Assembly: GCA_910574455.1 (NCBI GenBank)
Contig: CAJSYZ010000003.1
Span: 1,674,001 to 1,738,000, forward strand
Source of the DNA: Trichaptum fuscoviolaceum
Taxonomy: Eukaryota > Basidiomycota > Agaricomycetes > Hymenochaetales > Trichaptaceae
Direction of reading: 5' to 3'
Length of the DNA stretch: 64,000 nucleotides
Below the pieces are notes generated by a model. The model did no database searches and was not told where the DNA came from. It was given only the letters and a program-made list of their open reading frames with translations. A program made the translations under genes and the position numbers. Of the stretch, positions 1 through 10,881 are shown in pieces (within the stretch, counting starts at the first letter, position 1; each line of letters starts with the position of its first letter).

Positions 1-180
1 GTGCCCCCCTTACCTCCCCTACCATCTAGTCCCACCAAGGATACTTCTCCCGCAAATGTTTTTGCCGCGATGAAGTCAGGAAATTTCGGCGACGAAAGCG
101 TACCACAACCTAGCAGTAGGTGTTTTTCAATGAAACTTAGGGAAACTATATCACTCATCATTTGCTTCAGACAAATATGA
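1..180 (+). CDS. 3' end of a Pro/Ser-rich protein, truncated at window edge
   Basis: Frame 1 is open from the first base and encodes a Pro/Ser-rich stretch, followed by a segment reading about AANVFAAMKSGNFGDES. A GT donor at 120 and a CAG acceptor at 170 flank a probable 51-nt intron. Joining them gives a short tail (SSRQI) that ends at TGA 178-180. The gene would be convergent with SEC7, which ends at 423. No family is recognisable from so little sequence. The call rests only on the open frame, its composition and a well-formed intron, so it is tentative. Confidence 0.35.
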   Translation: MPPLPPLPSSPTKDTSPANVFAAMKSGNFGDESVPQPSSRCFSMKLRETISLIICFRQI

Positions 181-422
181 CGCTCTCAGACCACAACCAA
201 CTGGATGGGGTATTCAGGGAACCGCGACCGGCTATCAGAATGGCTACTCGGGACCTTTCTACTGACCTGTACTTTATACCTTTTTCTTGCCTTTGTGACA
301 ATAGTTATGTTTGGAAAGCGACGGTGACAGCAATGAGGATACATGCGATGAAGGATGCAAATGAATAAAATAATATCTAGGTCCAAGTGAAAATACGGTA
401 TCATACTAGCTCAGTCGTAATG

Positions 423-3400
423 TCATGAACGTTCCAAAATGCCCTGGGCGTGTCCTACACGAATAAAGTAATCTCGCAAACCAGCACGAACCTCTGATGA
501 GAGATCTTTTGCAAGAAGTTCTGAAAGCAATGGGTATATCGCAGGTAAATATCTCCCAAACTATAACAGAATTGATCAGTTTCCTACGCAAACATGAAAA
601 GAGGCGACTTACAGCCTTCTCATCTAATCGAACAAATCCTTGAAGAATTATGCTTATGACGGGCATCCACGCGGCAATGTTTTTCGCTTGAGTATCAATG
701 CGTAATTTGTTGAAGTCCGAGATAACCCCCAAGCCAAGACTAAAAACACATTGAAAATGAGACAGATCTCGAGTCATTTGCATTTCCACTTACGGCAGCA
801 GTTTGTCCGCGACTTGAGCCCGAAGTGCAATATGTTCTGGTCGAGGATCATAATACATTTGCACAAGAACAGTGACCAGCGTCTCCGCACTGTTGGTCTC
901 CTGTTTCAACAGGTTCGGAAGATGTTTCATGAAGCCTGTTGCCCTCTTCAGTATTAGTTGACTCGGATTATAGCGGCATACGTACCAACTTTCCACAATG
1001 CTGTGCGAAGCTCTTTGTCTTCATTAAACATGCGGGCGAATTGATAGCTATGGTCTAAAACACCCATCAATCGCAGTAAATGTTCAGGAGGAATTGTACT
1101 ATAGACGTCTTTATTCTGTAGGAGTTCGTTGGTCGTCTCGATGAGAAGCAGCTGCAGAACGCATTTAACGATAATCTGCTTAAATATACGACGACGTTCA
1201 CTAGGTGATATGCGAACCCCGTTACGACTGTCGCCGTTAGGCGTAAGCGGAGCAGGGATAATAGTCTCCGATACGTCTTTAAGAGTTTGGTAATGTGAGC
1301 GAAAGCATTTGATACGTATTGAGACACTGACCTGGCGAATCAGCGACGTCTGGAGTACCATCGGCCTCCATCCGAAGATTCTCGTCGAACAATTGATGTG
1401 GGGTAGTTGTTTTGAAGAGTTTGACAAACGTTGTGACAACTCTCTCCCATTTCGCAACACTAAGCTTCTTGACATTGCTTTCCAAGAGCTGCTGAAGACA
1501 GGAAGTTCCAATACGTGCCAATGTGTCGTTTTCTAATATTCAGTACATTAGTCAAGTGCATTACTGGCAACTGGTGAAGACGAACCTTGGCAAATGCAAA
1601 CGCAAAGCAAGTCCAGAAGGCCATCCAAGAAGCGCTCGAGAGTTTCAAAGTAAAAGGTGTAAAGATCTATCAAGTCTCGCAAAGCTTGGATCATCGTAGT
1701 TGATAGCCAGACACTCATATCTTCTTGAGTACTCCAACGCGAAAGATCAGAAGATGACTTCAAGATGGCAAAAATGGGGAATAATATCTCCTGGCAAACA
1801 GTGTCCCAGAACTCCACCGTGAAAGATGATCCATAAGTCTTCAAAGTTGTAAACAATGAATCTAGCGCCCTGAGGACATGTTAATACAAATCAGAATCAA
1901 CTGATTATGAGCAAGGCCTACTCACAATCGTCGCACTTCCAGATCTTCACCGTTCATGATTATGTCATAGAACCCAAAGAGTACCGGGAACCAGAATTTG
2001 ATCATAGAGTCATCATTACCTTGACTTGCACCTGACGGTGTCAAGCCGCACTCAGAACACTGTAGCATTGTAGGAATAACTCCGCGTAGCATGGCAATCG
2101 CCAGTAAGCTGATCTTTTGGAACTTGCTGACTTTGCAGAAATCAGTGATGCAGACAGTGAGATCGGCAAATGCTCCGTGTCGAACGATTTCATTGAAATG
2201 CTCCTTGTTCAATCGCGTGACGATTTCGAAGGCCGAGTTCACAATGCGTTCTGATATTGTGTTGCTTAGTGTAATCCTCAATAGAACACGAGCAAAACGA
2301 ACCAGTCAACACCTTTGACGCTGCAGAGAAAACACTGAACATCGTCCTCCACCCGGATACCAAGTTGTGGACTCGTGCTTGAATCATTTGTTGGAGACAT
2401 TGAAGCACCTAACAAATATGAGTTTTCGTACACCACCTTAACACAGCTCCTTACCATGTCTCGAATATCGGGGTTAGTGTTGTGTATCATCGTATATTCA
2501 AAGGGCTTCAGGAAGTCCTTCTGAAACTTGAAATGCGGCAACTCTTCTTTCTCTAAAAATCGCATAGCAAGTTGCCTCAAAGCATCAAGTGCGAAGAAGC
2601 CAACATGCGGATTATGATGGCAGCAAACCTAAGAAGCAACGAGGGTGTAAGAACGACATTTCGAAACAAGCAACTTGAATTACCTGGTTGAAATGCTCTC
2701 CAATAATCTCCCATAAGTTAGTCCATTCAAGACGAATCCGCCCCATGTTATAGTAAGATATCTCTACCAGCTTTTGAAGACTGAAAAGACGAGGATGCTC
2801 CGAAAGACCCGAAGACTGAATTTCCTCCCATGAGACGGAGCTCAAAGCTCGCACGAATTCAACGATCGCGGTCTAGTACATGTTATTGACTGCCTCACGA
2901 CTCGAAGGACAGAAATTACTCACTCCTGAGAGATAGTGACTCAAAGAGAAGACCATGTCAGCTGCGACGGTAATGTGTGTCGAGCGACTTTCGTTTGCCA
3001 ATTCTTCCGCCGGCATTCTCCTCGATGACTTCCTAATGTCAAATTGAGCGATCACATACTCTCCATAATCTCATCAAAACATACCCTTTCCGGCCAGCGT
3101 CAGGAATATCTATCCCGCTGCTAATCAGCTGCATTCTTTCAAGTTGGCTCACACAAGTCAAGACTTCATGCCATGACCCCCGCAGATGATTGCCCTCCGA
3201 GACGGCAATATCAAGCAATGTCTTAATGGCCTCCATGTTTTTAGCCTTCATTTCCCCTAGATTGTTGAGGAACGTGAATTTCGCTAATGTCGTTACGAAT
3301 GCGTTCCGCTCTAGCTCAAGGTCGAAGTAACATGCTATTTTGATTGCACATTTGAAACCCTCGAGGCAGAGTTCAACCACTTCCAAGTCATCGGTGTCAG

Positions 3401-6400
3401 TTAATGGACCAGATATGCCGGCTAAAAAGGGAATCCAAGCGACTTCGAACATGGGCTTGACATGTACAAAGTGCGAAGCACTGAAGAACTGGTTAGTTGA
3501 TCCTCTACGTTGCTGGCGCATCATCGATTTGAACATGGCCTGGTGAAACAAGGATAAGTCAGGAATAGGGGCACCTGATGAAAAGACACACCTCAGTCTT
3601 GTTAGCTATGCCCAAAGATTGCATCACATAGGCCTCTTTTTGAAGGTCGCGTCCGACATTCGCAATAGCACTAGCAATACCAGGACCCTGAGGTTGTATT
3701 GCTGAAGTAGCGTCGATCTCGTCCTTCATTCGGATCTCGTTCGTAGTGATATCATCATATATAACTGACATAAATTCTTCGGGGAAGTCGCCGCCATCGT
3801 TAATCTTCTGATTATTCTTGAAGAAGTCTTCCTTAGTCATATGCTTCTTGACTTGCGGATTGTGTGCATCCGTGTTGAGCAGAATGATAGAATACGATAA
3901 AACATAAGCAGCCTCTGCGATAATAGTCGAAGTAAATGCCAATTCTCTCGAATATTGAGACATACGTACCAGCACTAGCGAAGGGCGTTTGGGAATTGCC
4001 TTCGATGTATCTCTGCGCAAACTTCTCCATGAACCTATCAATCTTCTGTGCCTCTCCGGGCAGACGGAATGCCTGGAGGAACATGCGCAAAGCATCCACG
4101 AAGGGCGTGTTGGCGAAATCCATCTGATCCACGAAGGAATGCATGATTGCGATATTCTCCTCATTTCTACAAAGTACTGAGAGGAAGTTGCTAAGAAGGA
4201 ACGACATGCATCACTCACCCTTCACCAAGATACTCGCCAATTGCAGACTTATTTAAGCCATCTGTATGCAATAAGAATCTAGCGATGTCCACAGGTGTAC
4301 GTGCTGGTATAAACCCATTCTCAAGCAAAAACGCGATGCCTTTCTTGGGGCTCGAGGCAAACCTTCTTATGCCATCTTGTAAGATGGTCTTCCTTTGCTT
4401 CGCACTCTCGAAACGCTCCGGGTCGTCCGTAATTTCAGGGGATGAGACTCTAGATGCATCATTTCCGGTAGCAGAGGGCGCTGACAATTTGTCCAGCGAA
4501 ACCTCGGAGGTCATCCCATCCAGTTTGGTACTACTCATTGATAATCGGGTCGAGGCCCCCACTTGAGCATCCTGGACACTTTTCTGGGTAGAGGTAGCAG
4601 TTCCCCAGGTAACAAGAGAGCGAAGCACTGCGACCAAAGACTCCAAGCCCTGTCGTTTCAGCTGCTGCTCCGACATGCCAAGGTTATGATTGTCGGCATT
4701 TCCAGGGACAGCCAACGCATTGGTAGTAAGTGCCGGTGGAACATTTGGTTGATTATGGTGTGCTTTCGTTGAGGGGGTTAATGCAGGGCTTGATGGATCA
4801 GCTCCCTTATGCGCAGGTGTGTTAGAGTGGGTGGTAGCAATCTTCGAGATTGTGTTCATTAAGCTGAATAATATAGGTCAGACGGCTGATCAATTAGAGG
4901 CATTTCGTGCTTACTGTTCATATATGTTATCCGCGGCTTCCCGGTCACAGTCGTAGTTTAAGTAAAGCTCAACGAGAGCTTGAGGCTCTTGACACAGACG
5001 TTGTAGCATGCCAAGAATGACTGATTTCTGCTTCAAAGTGGCTGTCTTCATTTCTAAAATTGGAATGAAGATTTCATGAAGGAAGACCTCGATTTCTTTC
5101 TGTTTGAGATAGCCATTAACATAATGTTATCGTTCATTCATAGTCCAAGTACCTTCAGTTTGGTCCGCATTCCAGAAAGCATGCGCCAGAATATTTCCAC
5201 ACTAATCTCGAAGACCTGAGGCACAGGACTGAGAGCATTACGGCTGAGACTCAGACAGAGATACTGCTTTGTCGCGTTGATGAATGACGTCGCCTCATTC
5301 GAGGACGTCGAGAATATGATTGATGATGGATCCACGAAGACGTCCATGTGCGAGTTCAGTATAGTCAACACCAGATGCAAAGAAACTAGCTTCGACCGCA
5401 TAGCGTGAGACTTCAAGTCTCGTTCACTGAAAAGGATTGTGAGTAACGAATTAAGGACTATTAGGACAATCATACCTTTCGGTATTCAGGTTCTTCATCG
5501 TTAGCTTGCATAGAGCTCGGAAGACAAGAAAAGCGTCCTTAATGAACAAGTCATTTGTAGAGAACTCGTGTGTGGTGTAACCACCTTCCGCAAGTCTGTC
5601 GTTAGGATTTTGACTTTCAAAGGCTTGCCTTTAAGTTGCGTCAGAAACATCGAACTGTAAGTAGAAATAAAACGTACAATCTAGATGGAATAGATTCTTG
5701 AGCTTCATAGTCTTCCGCCTCCTTTGTATCTTGCTTTGAGAGTTCTTCATCAACGCCAACGCCGACAGGAGGGGTCACAGGAGGAATCGGATATGTATCT
5801 GGGGACGATGGAGTGAAGGATTGACGCATAGAAGACCGTCTACTCGTGTTGGTAGTCGATGGTCCATCTAGTCTTGGAGATGGAGGACCAATAGCATCTG
5901 TGGAGTCTTGCCGAAGTCCAGTCAATTTACATCTTGTAAATACGTGGTGCACCATCTGCGTGAGACCACCTTGAGCAACAGTTTGATTCACCGCGTCTGG
6001 GCTCAAAAGAAAGATGTTGTAAACAGTCCGGACGGCCTTGAGCAGCGAAGACTGGTGGACGAGTAGAGTCGCCGAAAGAACAATTGACAGCAGAGCTTTC
6101 ACTATTTGAAGCGAAACGGTATCTGGTGTTGATTCGGCATGACATGCAGTGATAGTGTGCACAACCATGTCTACGAGTGTAGGAGATCGTATGTTTGTCT
6201 GCGACTCGGTCGCCTCCTTTTGGTGCGCGGAGGGTGAAAGCGGTGGAGATGCAAGGTGCTGGCCCGCGGGCGCGTCTGGCTCGACGAAGAACGAATAAGA
6301 GATGAGCTTTGAGATGCAATCCAGGCTGACAACTTGAAGCTTCTCGTTTCCCGTCTCACATGCAAGTCTCAGAGGCTCGAATATCTCCCGTGGTCTGTCA

Positions 6401-7044
6401 CCACCTTGCCCAACCCTGACTAAGTTCAGTGCATGTTCCACGGCTTCCTTCAACGGCGCTGAGCGACGCGCCTCTCGCGACGCAGCAATGGCTTCGAGCG
6501 CAGACAGTACGAGCACGACTGAGACGGTATTCCCTTGCGACATGGTTAGGTTACGTGCGTGTCCAAGCGAACCATTTGGGCTGTGAGGCGCCTCTGACGT
6601 GCTCTTTCTGCCAAACCATCTGGAAGACGACGGTGTATTTGGGCGAGGTGAGTGAGGTGGTTCTGCATGCCCATTTTCTGGTTTCGTATTTCGAGGCGAC
6701 TTTTCAATGGGGGGAGGAGGCACATCTAGAGGCACATCCTGGAAAGAGGCATTCGTGCTAACAGCGATCTGTTCTGGCACTTCTTCGTCCTGTTTCGTTG
6801 GTGGTGTTGGCGGTGTGGGAGGACCTATCTCCGCTACGCTAGGACTCTTCTCGTGTCTATCGGCTTCCCTTTCCTCCTTTTCATCATCCTCGACAATGGC
6901 TTCTTGAGTAAAAGGCTGCGGAGACTTTTCGGCTATTGGATGGCCTGCTGCTTCAACTTCAGCTATCGACTCAAGTTGTTCCTCTAATGGCGGTGACAAC
7001 GGCAGTGGCTGATGTGCAGCCTCATCCGTGTCGTCTTGTTGCAT
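423..7044 (-). CDS. SEC7: Sec7-family ARF guanine nucleotide exchange factor (BIG/Sec7 type)
   Basis: Large multi-exon gene for a protein I estimate at about 1,900 residues, the size of Sec7/BIG1-2. The start is the ATG at 7044; the upstream in-frame extension has no ATG. The order is an acidic, Pro-rich N-terminus, a DCB region (about 6600-5900), HUS-type helical segments, and the catalytic Sec7 domain at about 4360-3600. The domain carries the glutamate-finger motif [11 protein letters not shown] (Glu codon near 4052-4054) and [24 protein letters not shown]-type helical repeats continue to the TGA at 423-425. The family activates ARF1 at the trans-Golgi by GDP/GTP exchange and drives vesicle budding. 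Many introns of about 50 nt interrupt the C-terminal half. The gene is divergent from TCA17 across 182 bp. No broken frame was noticed. Confidence 0.93.
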
Positions 7045-7226
7045 CGTTGCTCGTCGACAACGACGAAGAGACGAGGGTGTACTATGTAGTAGTACGCTCA
7101 GCCACGGTAGTGTAGTAAGTTTCAACTCTACTCTACAAACCTGATTCCCACGGCCATTTGCGGCCTCCGGGCTGAAAACAGCGAAGACGCGCTCATCGTT
7201 TGCCAACAACGACGGCGACGGCGACG
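7045..7226. promoter_or_regulatory. Shared divergent promoter region of SEC7 and TCA17
   Basis: This 182-bp interval separates the SEC7 start codon (minus) from the TCA17 start codon (plus), so both core promoters and 5' UTRs must lie here or overlap the genes. No TATAAA box is evident. The part next to the TCA17 ATG is a CGACGG/CGACGA-type simple sequence. Coordinated expression is inferred from the geometry only. Confidence 0.55.
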
Positions 7227-7837
7227 ATGCCTCCCCAGCTTCAGCTACTGGCCGTGGCCTTTATTTCGCCTCAGAATCACCCTTTATTAATACGTTCTTT
7301 CTCTTCATCGAAAAAGAATGATCTGAAGTATCATTACATTGCTCATACGAGCTTGGACGTGATCGAGGAACGGAGTGAGTGCGATTGGCATCCCCACACC
7401 TCGAATGCTCTTATTAATATGGGTTTAGCTGGTCCAAGTACGAAAACGAATGAATGCTATCTAGGGCTTTTGTATGCCATGGAAGATGTCGCAGTCTATG
7501 GCTACATGACGCCTCTCAAAGTCAAGATAGTCCTCACACTGGCCCTAACTGATTCTGTCGTCCGGGATGCAGATGTAACCATGGTAAGTCTTCTATGCAG
7601 AGATAACATGCTGGGTGCTCATCGCCTCTACCTCAGATTTTCAGAGCATTTCATATGGCATATTTTCATGCACTTGCCAATCCATTCCTACGCCTTGATA
7701 CTCCGTATGATGCTGCCTCTTCCGATCATGCAGCTCTTCTCGTACAAAATAGTAGACGCTGGAAAGGCTTCAGACAGCGCGTAGATGATGTTGCACGGGC
7801 AGTTGGTGTCAATGTAACTGCAGACGATGACGACTGA
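7227..7837 (+). CDS. TCA17: TRAPP complex subunit TRAPPC2L/Tca17, sedlin-like longin fold
   Basis: Two exons, 7227-7583 and 7637-7837, joined in phase 0 across a 53-nt intron (GTAAGT...CTCAG), encode about 185 residues. The N-terminus has a short beta strand followed by the family signature NHPLLIRSF and KYHYIAHTSLDVIEE. ECYLGLLYAMEDVAVYGYMT follows; these match TRAPPC2L/Tca17. Exon 2 supplies IFRAFHMAYFHALANPF, aligning with the conserved C-terminal helix, and an acidic tail ending TADDDD. The family assists TRAPPII assembly and Rab11/Ypt31 activation at the late Golgi. The ATG at 7227 is used because the upstream extension begins with TTG. A small acidic C-terminal extension is the only oddity. 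Confidence 0.9.
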
Positions 7838-8831
7838 ACAAATTTGCGCCGTGAGCTCTCTCTCTTATTATTTGAAAAGAAACTGGTTCTTCTGGACTTG
7901 CGTCATTCGAGCTGTTGCTCTTTTCATCATCACGCATTTCGGATCTTCATCTGTCTTGTCGATCACAGAACCAAGATTGAAAAATGGCCCTTTTATTGAC
8001 CTAGTATTCAAGAGTTTACCGATACTAGGACAGATACGGGGCCGACACGGTTTTGAGGATCCATTATTCCTCGCATCTTCACTCATGACATTTGTTTCGC
8101 TTTTCAACGAGGCAAAGCGAAGTTTTGGAGTCAATGCTTTTGGAGTCTCACTATTTACACCATCGAGGTGCCGGGTACTATGCACCTTATGGTCAATTTA
8201 CGCCTTGCAGGAGATACTTATACGAGTAAATTGACCAGTCCTGATGAAATTACCCTATCATACTATCCACAAGCTCCCGGGCCACCGTTGTGAAAGACGC
8301 TAGGTGAGTTGAATAACTTCCTATGGCATTGCTACTTTATGCTATTGAGTATGAGAATTAAATGTGACACATCGTACGCTCGCCCATACTGGACTCTCCC
8401 GGCGTTACCATGATATCAGCATTGACACAAGATTCTCAACGCTATACTATCGAAGTCAGTAAAGCTCGGAGAATACGGTGAGGGATCGGCGTGCGGTAAT
8501 AAGCGGTGACTTCTTGACAGATTCTGTCCGCGACTCAAAATCCAGAGGACAGTCTAGAAGATTTTACCGCTGAAGCTAGAATCTCGAGACTAATCATAAA
8601 TACTGGGCCGCTGGAGAGAAATGGCGAACGTTTTGCCACTGAACAACTATTGTAGATGCGATATATTTTCTTTGTTCTTCTAATTTTTTGAGAATTAGTA
8701 TTCAATTATGTAAGCAGCATTGTTCCGGTTGCACACATATTACTCCTCGTTCTCCCCAACAACGACAACGACAACGACGACAACGAGACTTTTCGAGCCG
8801 TGCTGCTCATTCCACTCTTTCATCCATCAAC
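7838..8831. other. Unassigned interval, possible decayed coding sequence
   Basis: No gene can be supported. On the plus strand the frame of 7827-8234 is open, but its ATG overlaps the TCA17 stop and its composition is not convincing. Another plus frame has a Tyr/Pro-rich stretch at about 8100-8290 interrupted upstream by stops. The overlapping minus-strand frame lacks an ATG. This could be the TCA17 3' UTR plus promoter of the next gene, or a gene remnant. Confidence 0.3.
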
Positions 8832-10155
8832 ATGATGCGTTGTGCAGCTGGGAACGCTGGCCGCATCCTCACACTCCTTTCTCTTGTCGTCCTGATAACG
8901 CTCTCCTTTGTCGCCCAAAGCTCGGCTGCGACAACCCACATCGCTGCTCGGCATGCTGCTCGCAGGCACGAGATAGTAGCTCGAGCTGATGGAAGGGGTG
9001 CTGGAAATGGTGATGATAATGGTAATGGTGCTGTTCCGTCGCCGACACCATCAGTGTCTTCTACGTCTACGACGGGGAGTTCTTCCTCTACCTCCACCTC
9101 CAGTTCAACCTCGACCTCAACTTCGACCTCGACTTCTACCTCAACCTCCTCTACTGTCTCGAGTCACAGTCATTCGACCACGACATCCACTTCCGTGTCG
9201 ACTTCCAGTACTACGTCGTCCAGCTCAAGTACCTCGACGAGTACTTCAACTAGGACTTCGTCTTCCTCCACTTCAACTACCTCGACTTCATCTCAAACTT
9301 CGTCATCGTACGTTTAGGATGAGATGTCATGTTACGAGAAGTACTGACTATCTTATATATAGAACAACCAGCACTTCTTCGACCACCTCAACGAGAATCA
9401 GCCCCAATACACTGAAGGTTACTGCTTTGCCGTCTTCTACGACTCATACTTCGACAACACTTATCATTCAAACCAATATTTACGGTCTCACATCAAGCTC
9501 TGCATCTGCTAGCGATGTTCCTCTGCAAACTGCGTCGGATCTTACAGGCGGTGCATCTAAGAACAACAGCTTCTTCAAGAACACAGGTGCTGTCGCTGGT
9601 ACCTTCACTGTTGTCGGAATTCTCGCCGTAGCCGCTATCTCGGCCTTCTTTATCATCTGGCGGAAGAGGCGTGCTGACAACGAAGAGCAGGACATCTTCA
9701 ACACGGAATACAAGGAGTACAATGCTGGAGGTCACGGACAGCGGGGTGGAAGTGGTGATTATATCGTCAGCGGAAACGATATGTCTGGTCTCTCCGCCAA
9801 TAGCGCTTCAATTGCTGGGGCACACTATGGTGGAGAATATAACTATGGCCATGAGATGGATTACGGCTTGGGCTTGCCACCGACTGTAGGCATGCAATCG
9901 AATCGGTCCTCCACTGTGAGCAATCATGCGGGTTACGGAGCCTATCAAAATGAGAAGAGCACGCGGCAACCACCCATGCAATCTTCTGGCCTCCGAAATG
10001 AAGCCGCCTGGAACCCTGAGGACGCCTATGGTGAGCCCGCAGTCGAGGAGGATCAGTCAATTTATGTTGTCTCATCAACTCACGGCGATTCCGAAGACCC
10101 CTTCCACGATTCCCACCAAAATCGATCCGTGGGTTCGGTTGGTACTGCACATTAA
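8832..10155 (+). CDS. Ser/Thr-rich single-pass plasma-membrane protein (Mid2-like architecture)
   Basis: Exons 8832-9307 and 9363-10155 are joined across a 55-nt intron (GTACGT...ATATAG) and encode about 420 residues. A signal peptide (start MMRCAAGNAGR, then a hydrophobic run ending near AQSSA) precedes a mucin-like Ser/Thr-rich region spanning the intron. One transmembrane helix follows (AVAGTFTVVGILAVAAISAF), then a basic stop-transfer IIWRKRRADN. The cytoplasmic tail of about 190 residues is Gly/Tyr/Asn-rich. This is the architecture of fungal wall-stress sensors such as Mid2/Wsc proteins, but no WSC cysteine domain is present and I assign no specific family. A second plus frame across the repetitive part of exon 1 is a low-complexity shadow. 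Confidence 0.72.
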
Positions 10156-10881
10156 CGCTACTTTTCAGACATTCATATCGGATTTGATCTGAGGTAGGTT
10201 GGTGATTGCAATAATACCACACCTCACTAATCTCTGATATTAGACCACTGAACCCCGAATATACCTAATATACCTTGACATACCTTCTACCTCACGCCCG
10301 CCATCCCTGGCGGATTAGTGGTGTGCATCCGCGTCGTACATCCATTTGCGTACTATGCTATGCAGTCCATTCGTTTGTAAACACTTACTTTTCGTACGTA
10401 CGCGCTGGCACTTGCTCTTGATGACCACAGGCCATTACGCTTTCCCTGTCCATCTTGTGTCAAACGATGTATTACCTACTACTGTTATTCTTATTGTTTA
10501 GCTTGATTTTTATTTTCTTGAGCTTTCGAATTTCATCTGCCGTTTTCATATTCACTCTGGTTGGGATGTTAGCGTTTTCCACTTTAATCTACTAGCAAAA
10601 CTATACCCTGTTGGTATTTCTTGAAGGTTTGGCTCACTGGCATGTGTGGATACTCTAACGCTGCCTGTATAACATCACGCGGGAGTAGAAAAGTATATGT
10701 TATTTGCATTTCATGTAAGTACATAAAGGGTCCATTACAGTAATATGATATCATAAATATTTGCTTCAAGTTGTCGATATCCGAGTCGTGGGAAAACAGG
10801 AAACTTGAAGTGGTTATCTACCCGAGATTTTCCAGACTTGATTCAAGTTTAGCTTCAAGTTCTTACAATCCCTCAGGCCTC
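10156..10881. other. Intergenic interval with a cluster of AACTTGAA/TTCAAGTT octamers
   Basis: This 726-bp spacer has no supported gene. Its first part is probably the 3' UTR of the membrane-protein gene. Its right end, just upstream of the aldehyde dehydrogenase, contains four copies of the octamer described for 10765-10861. Confidence 0.5.
10765..10861. repeat. Cluster of four AACTTGAA/TTCAAGTT octamers
   Basis: Exact copies start at 10765 (TTCAAGTT), 10802 (AACTTGAA), 10842 and 10854 (both TTCAAGTT), within 97 bp. A near-match (TTCAAGTG) lies at about 10944. The cluster ends 20 bp before the proposed ATG of the aldehyde dehydrogenase, so it could be a promoter element or the remnant of a small repeat. 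Confidence 0.7.

Noticed and set aside
6429..6761. Plus-strand ORF opposite the SEC7 N-terminus
   Set aside because: Antisense of a clearly coding exon; no independent evidence.
8989..9307. Arg/Pro/Leu-rich second frame across exon 1 of the Ser/Thr-rich membrane protein
   Set aside because: It is the frame-shifted reading of the TCN/ACN repeat; it becomes the true frame only after the intron at 9308-9362.
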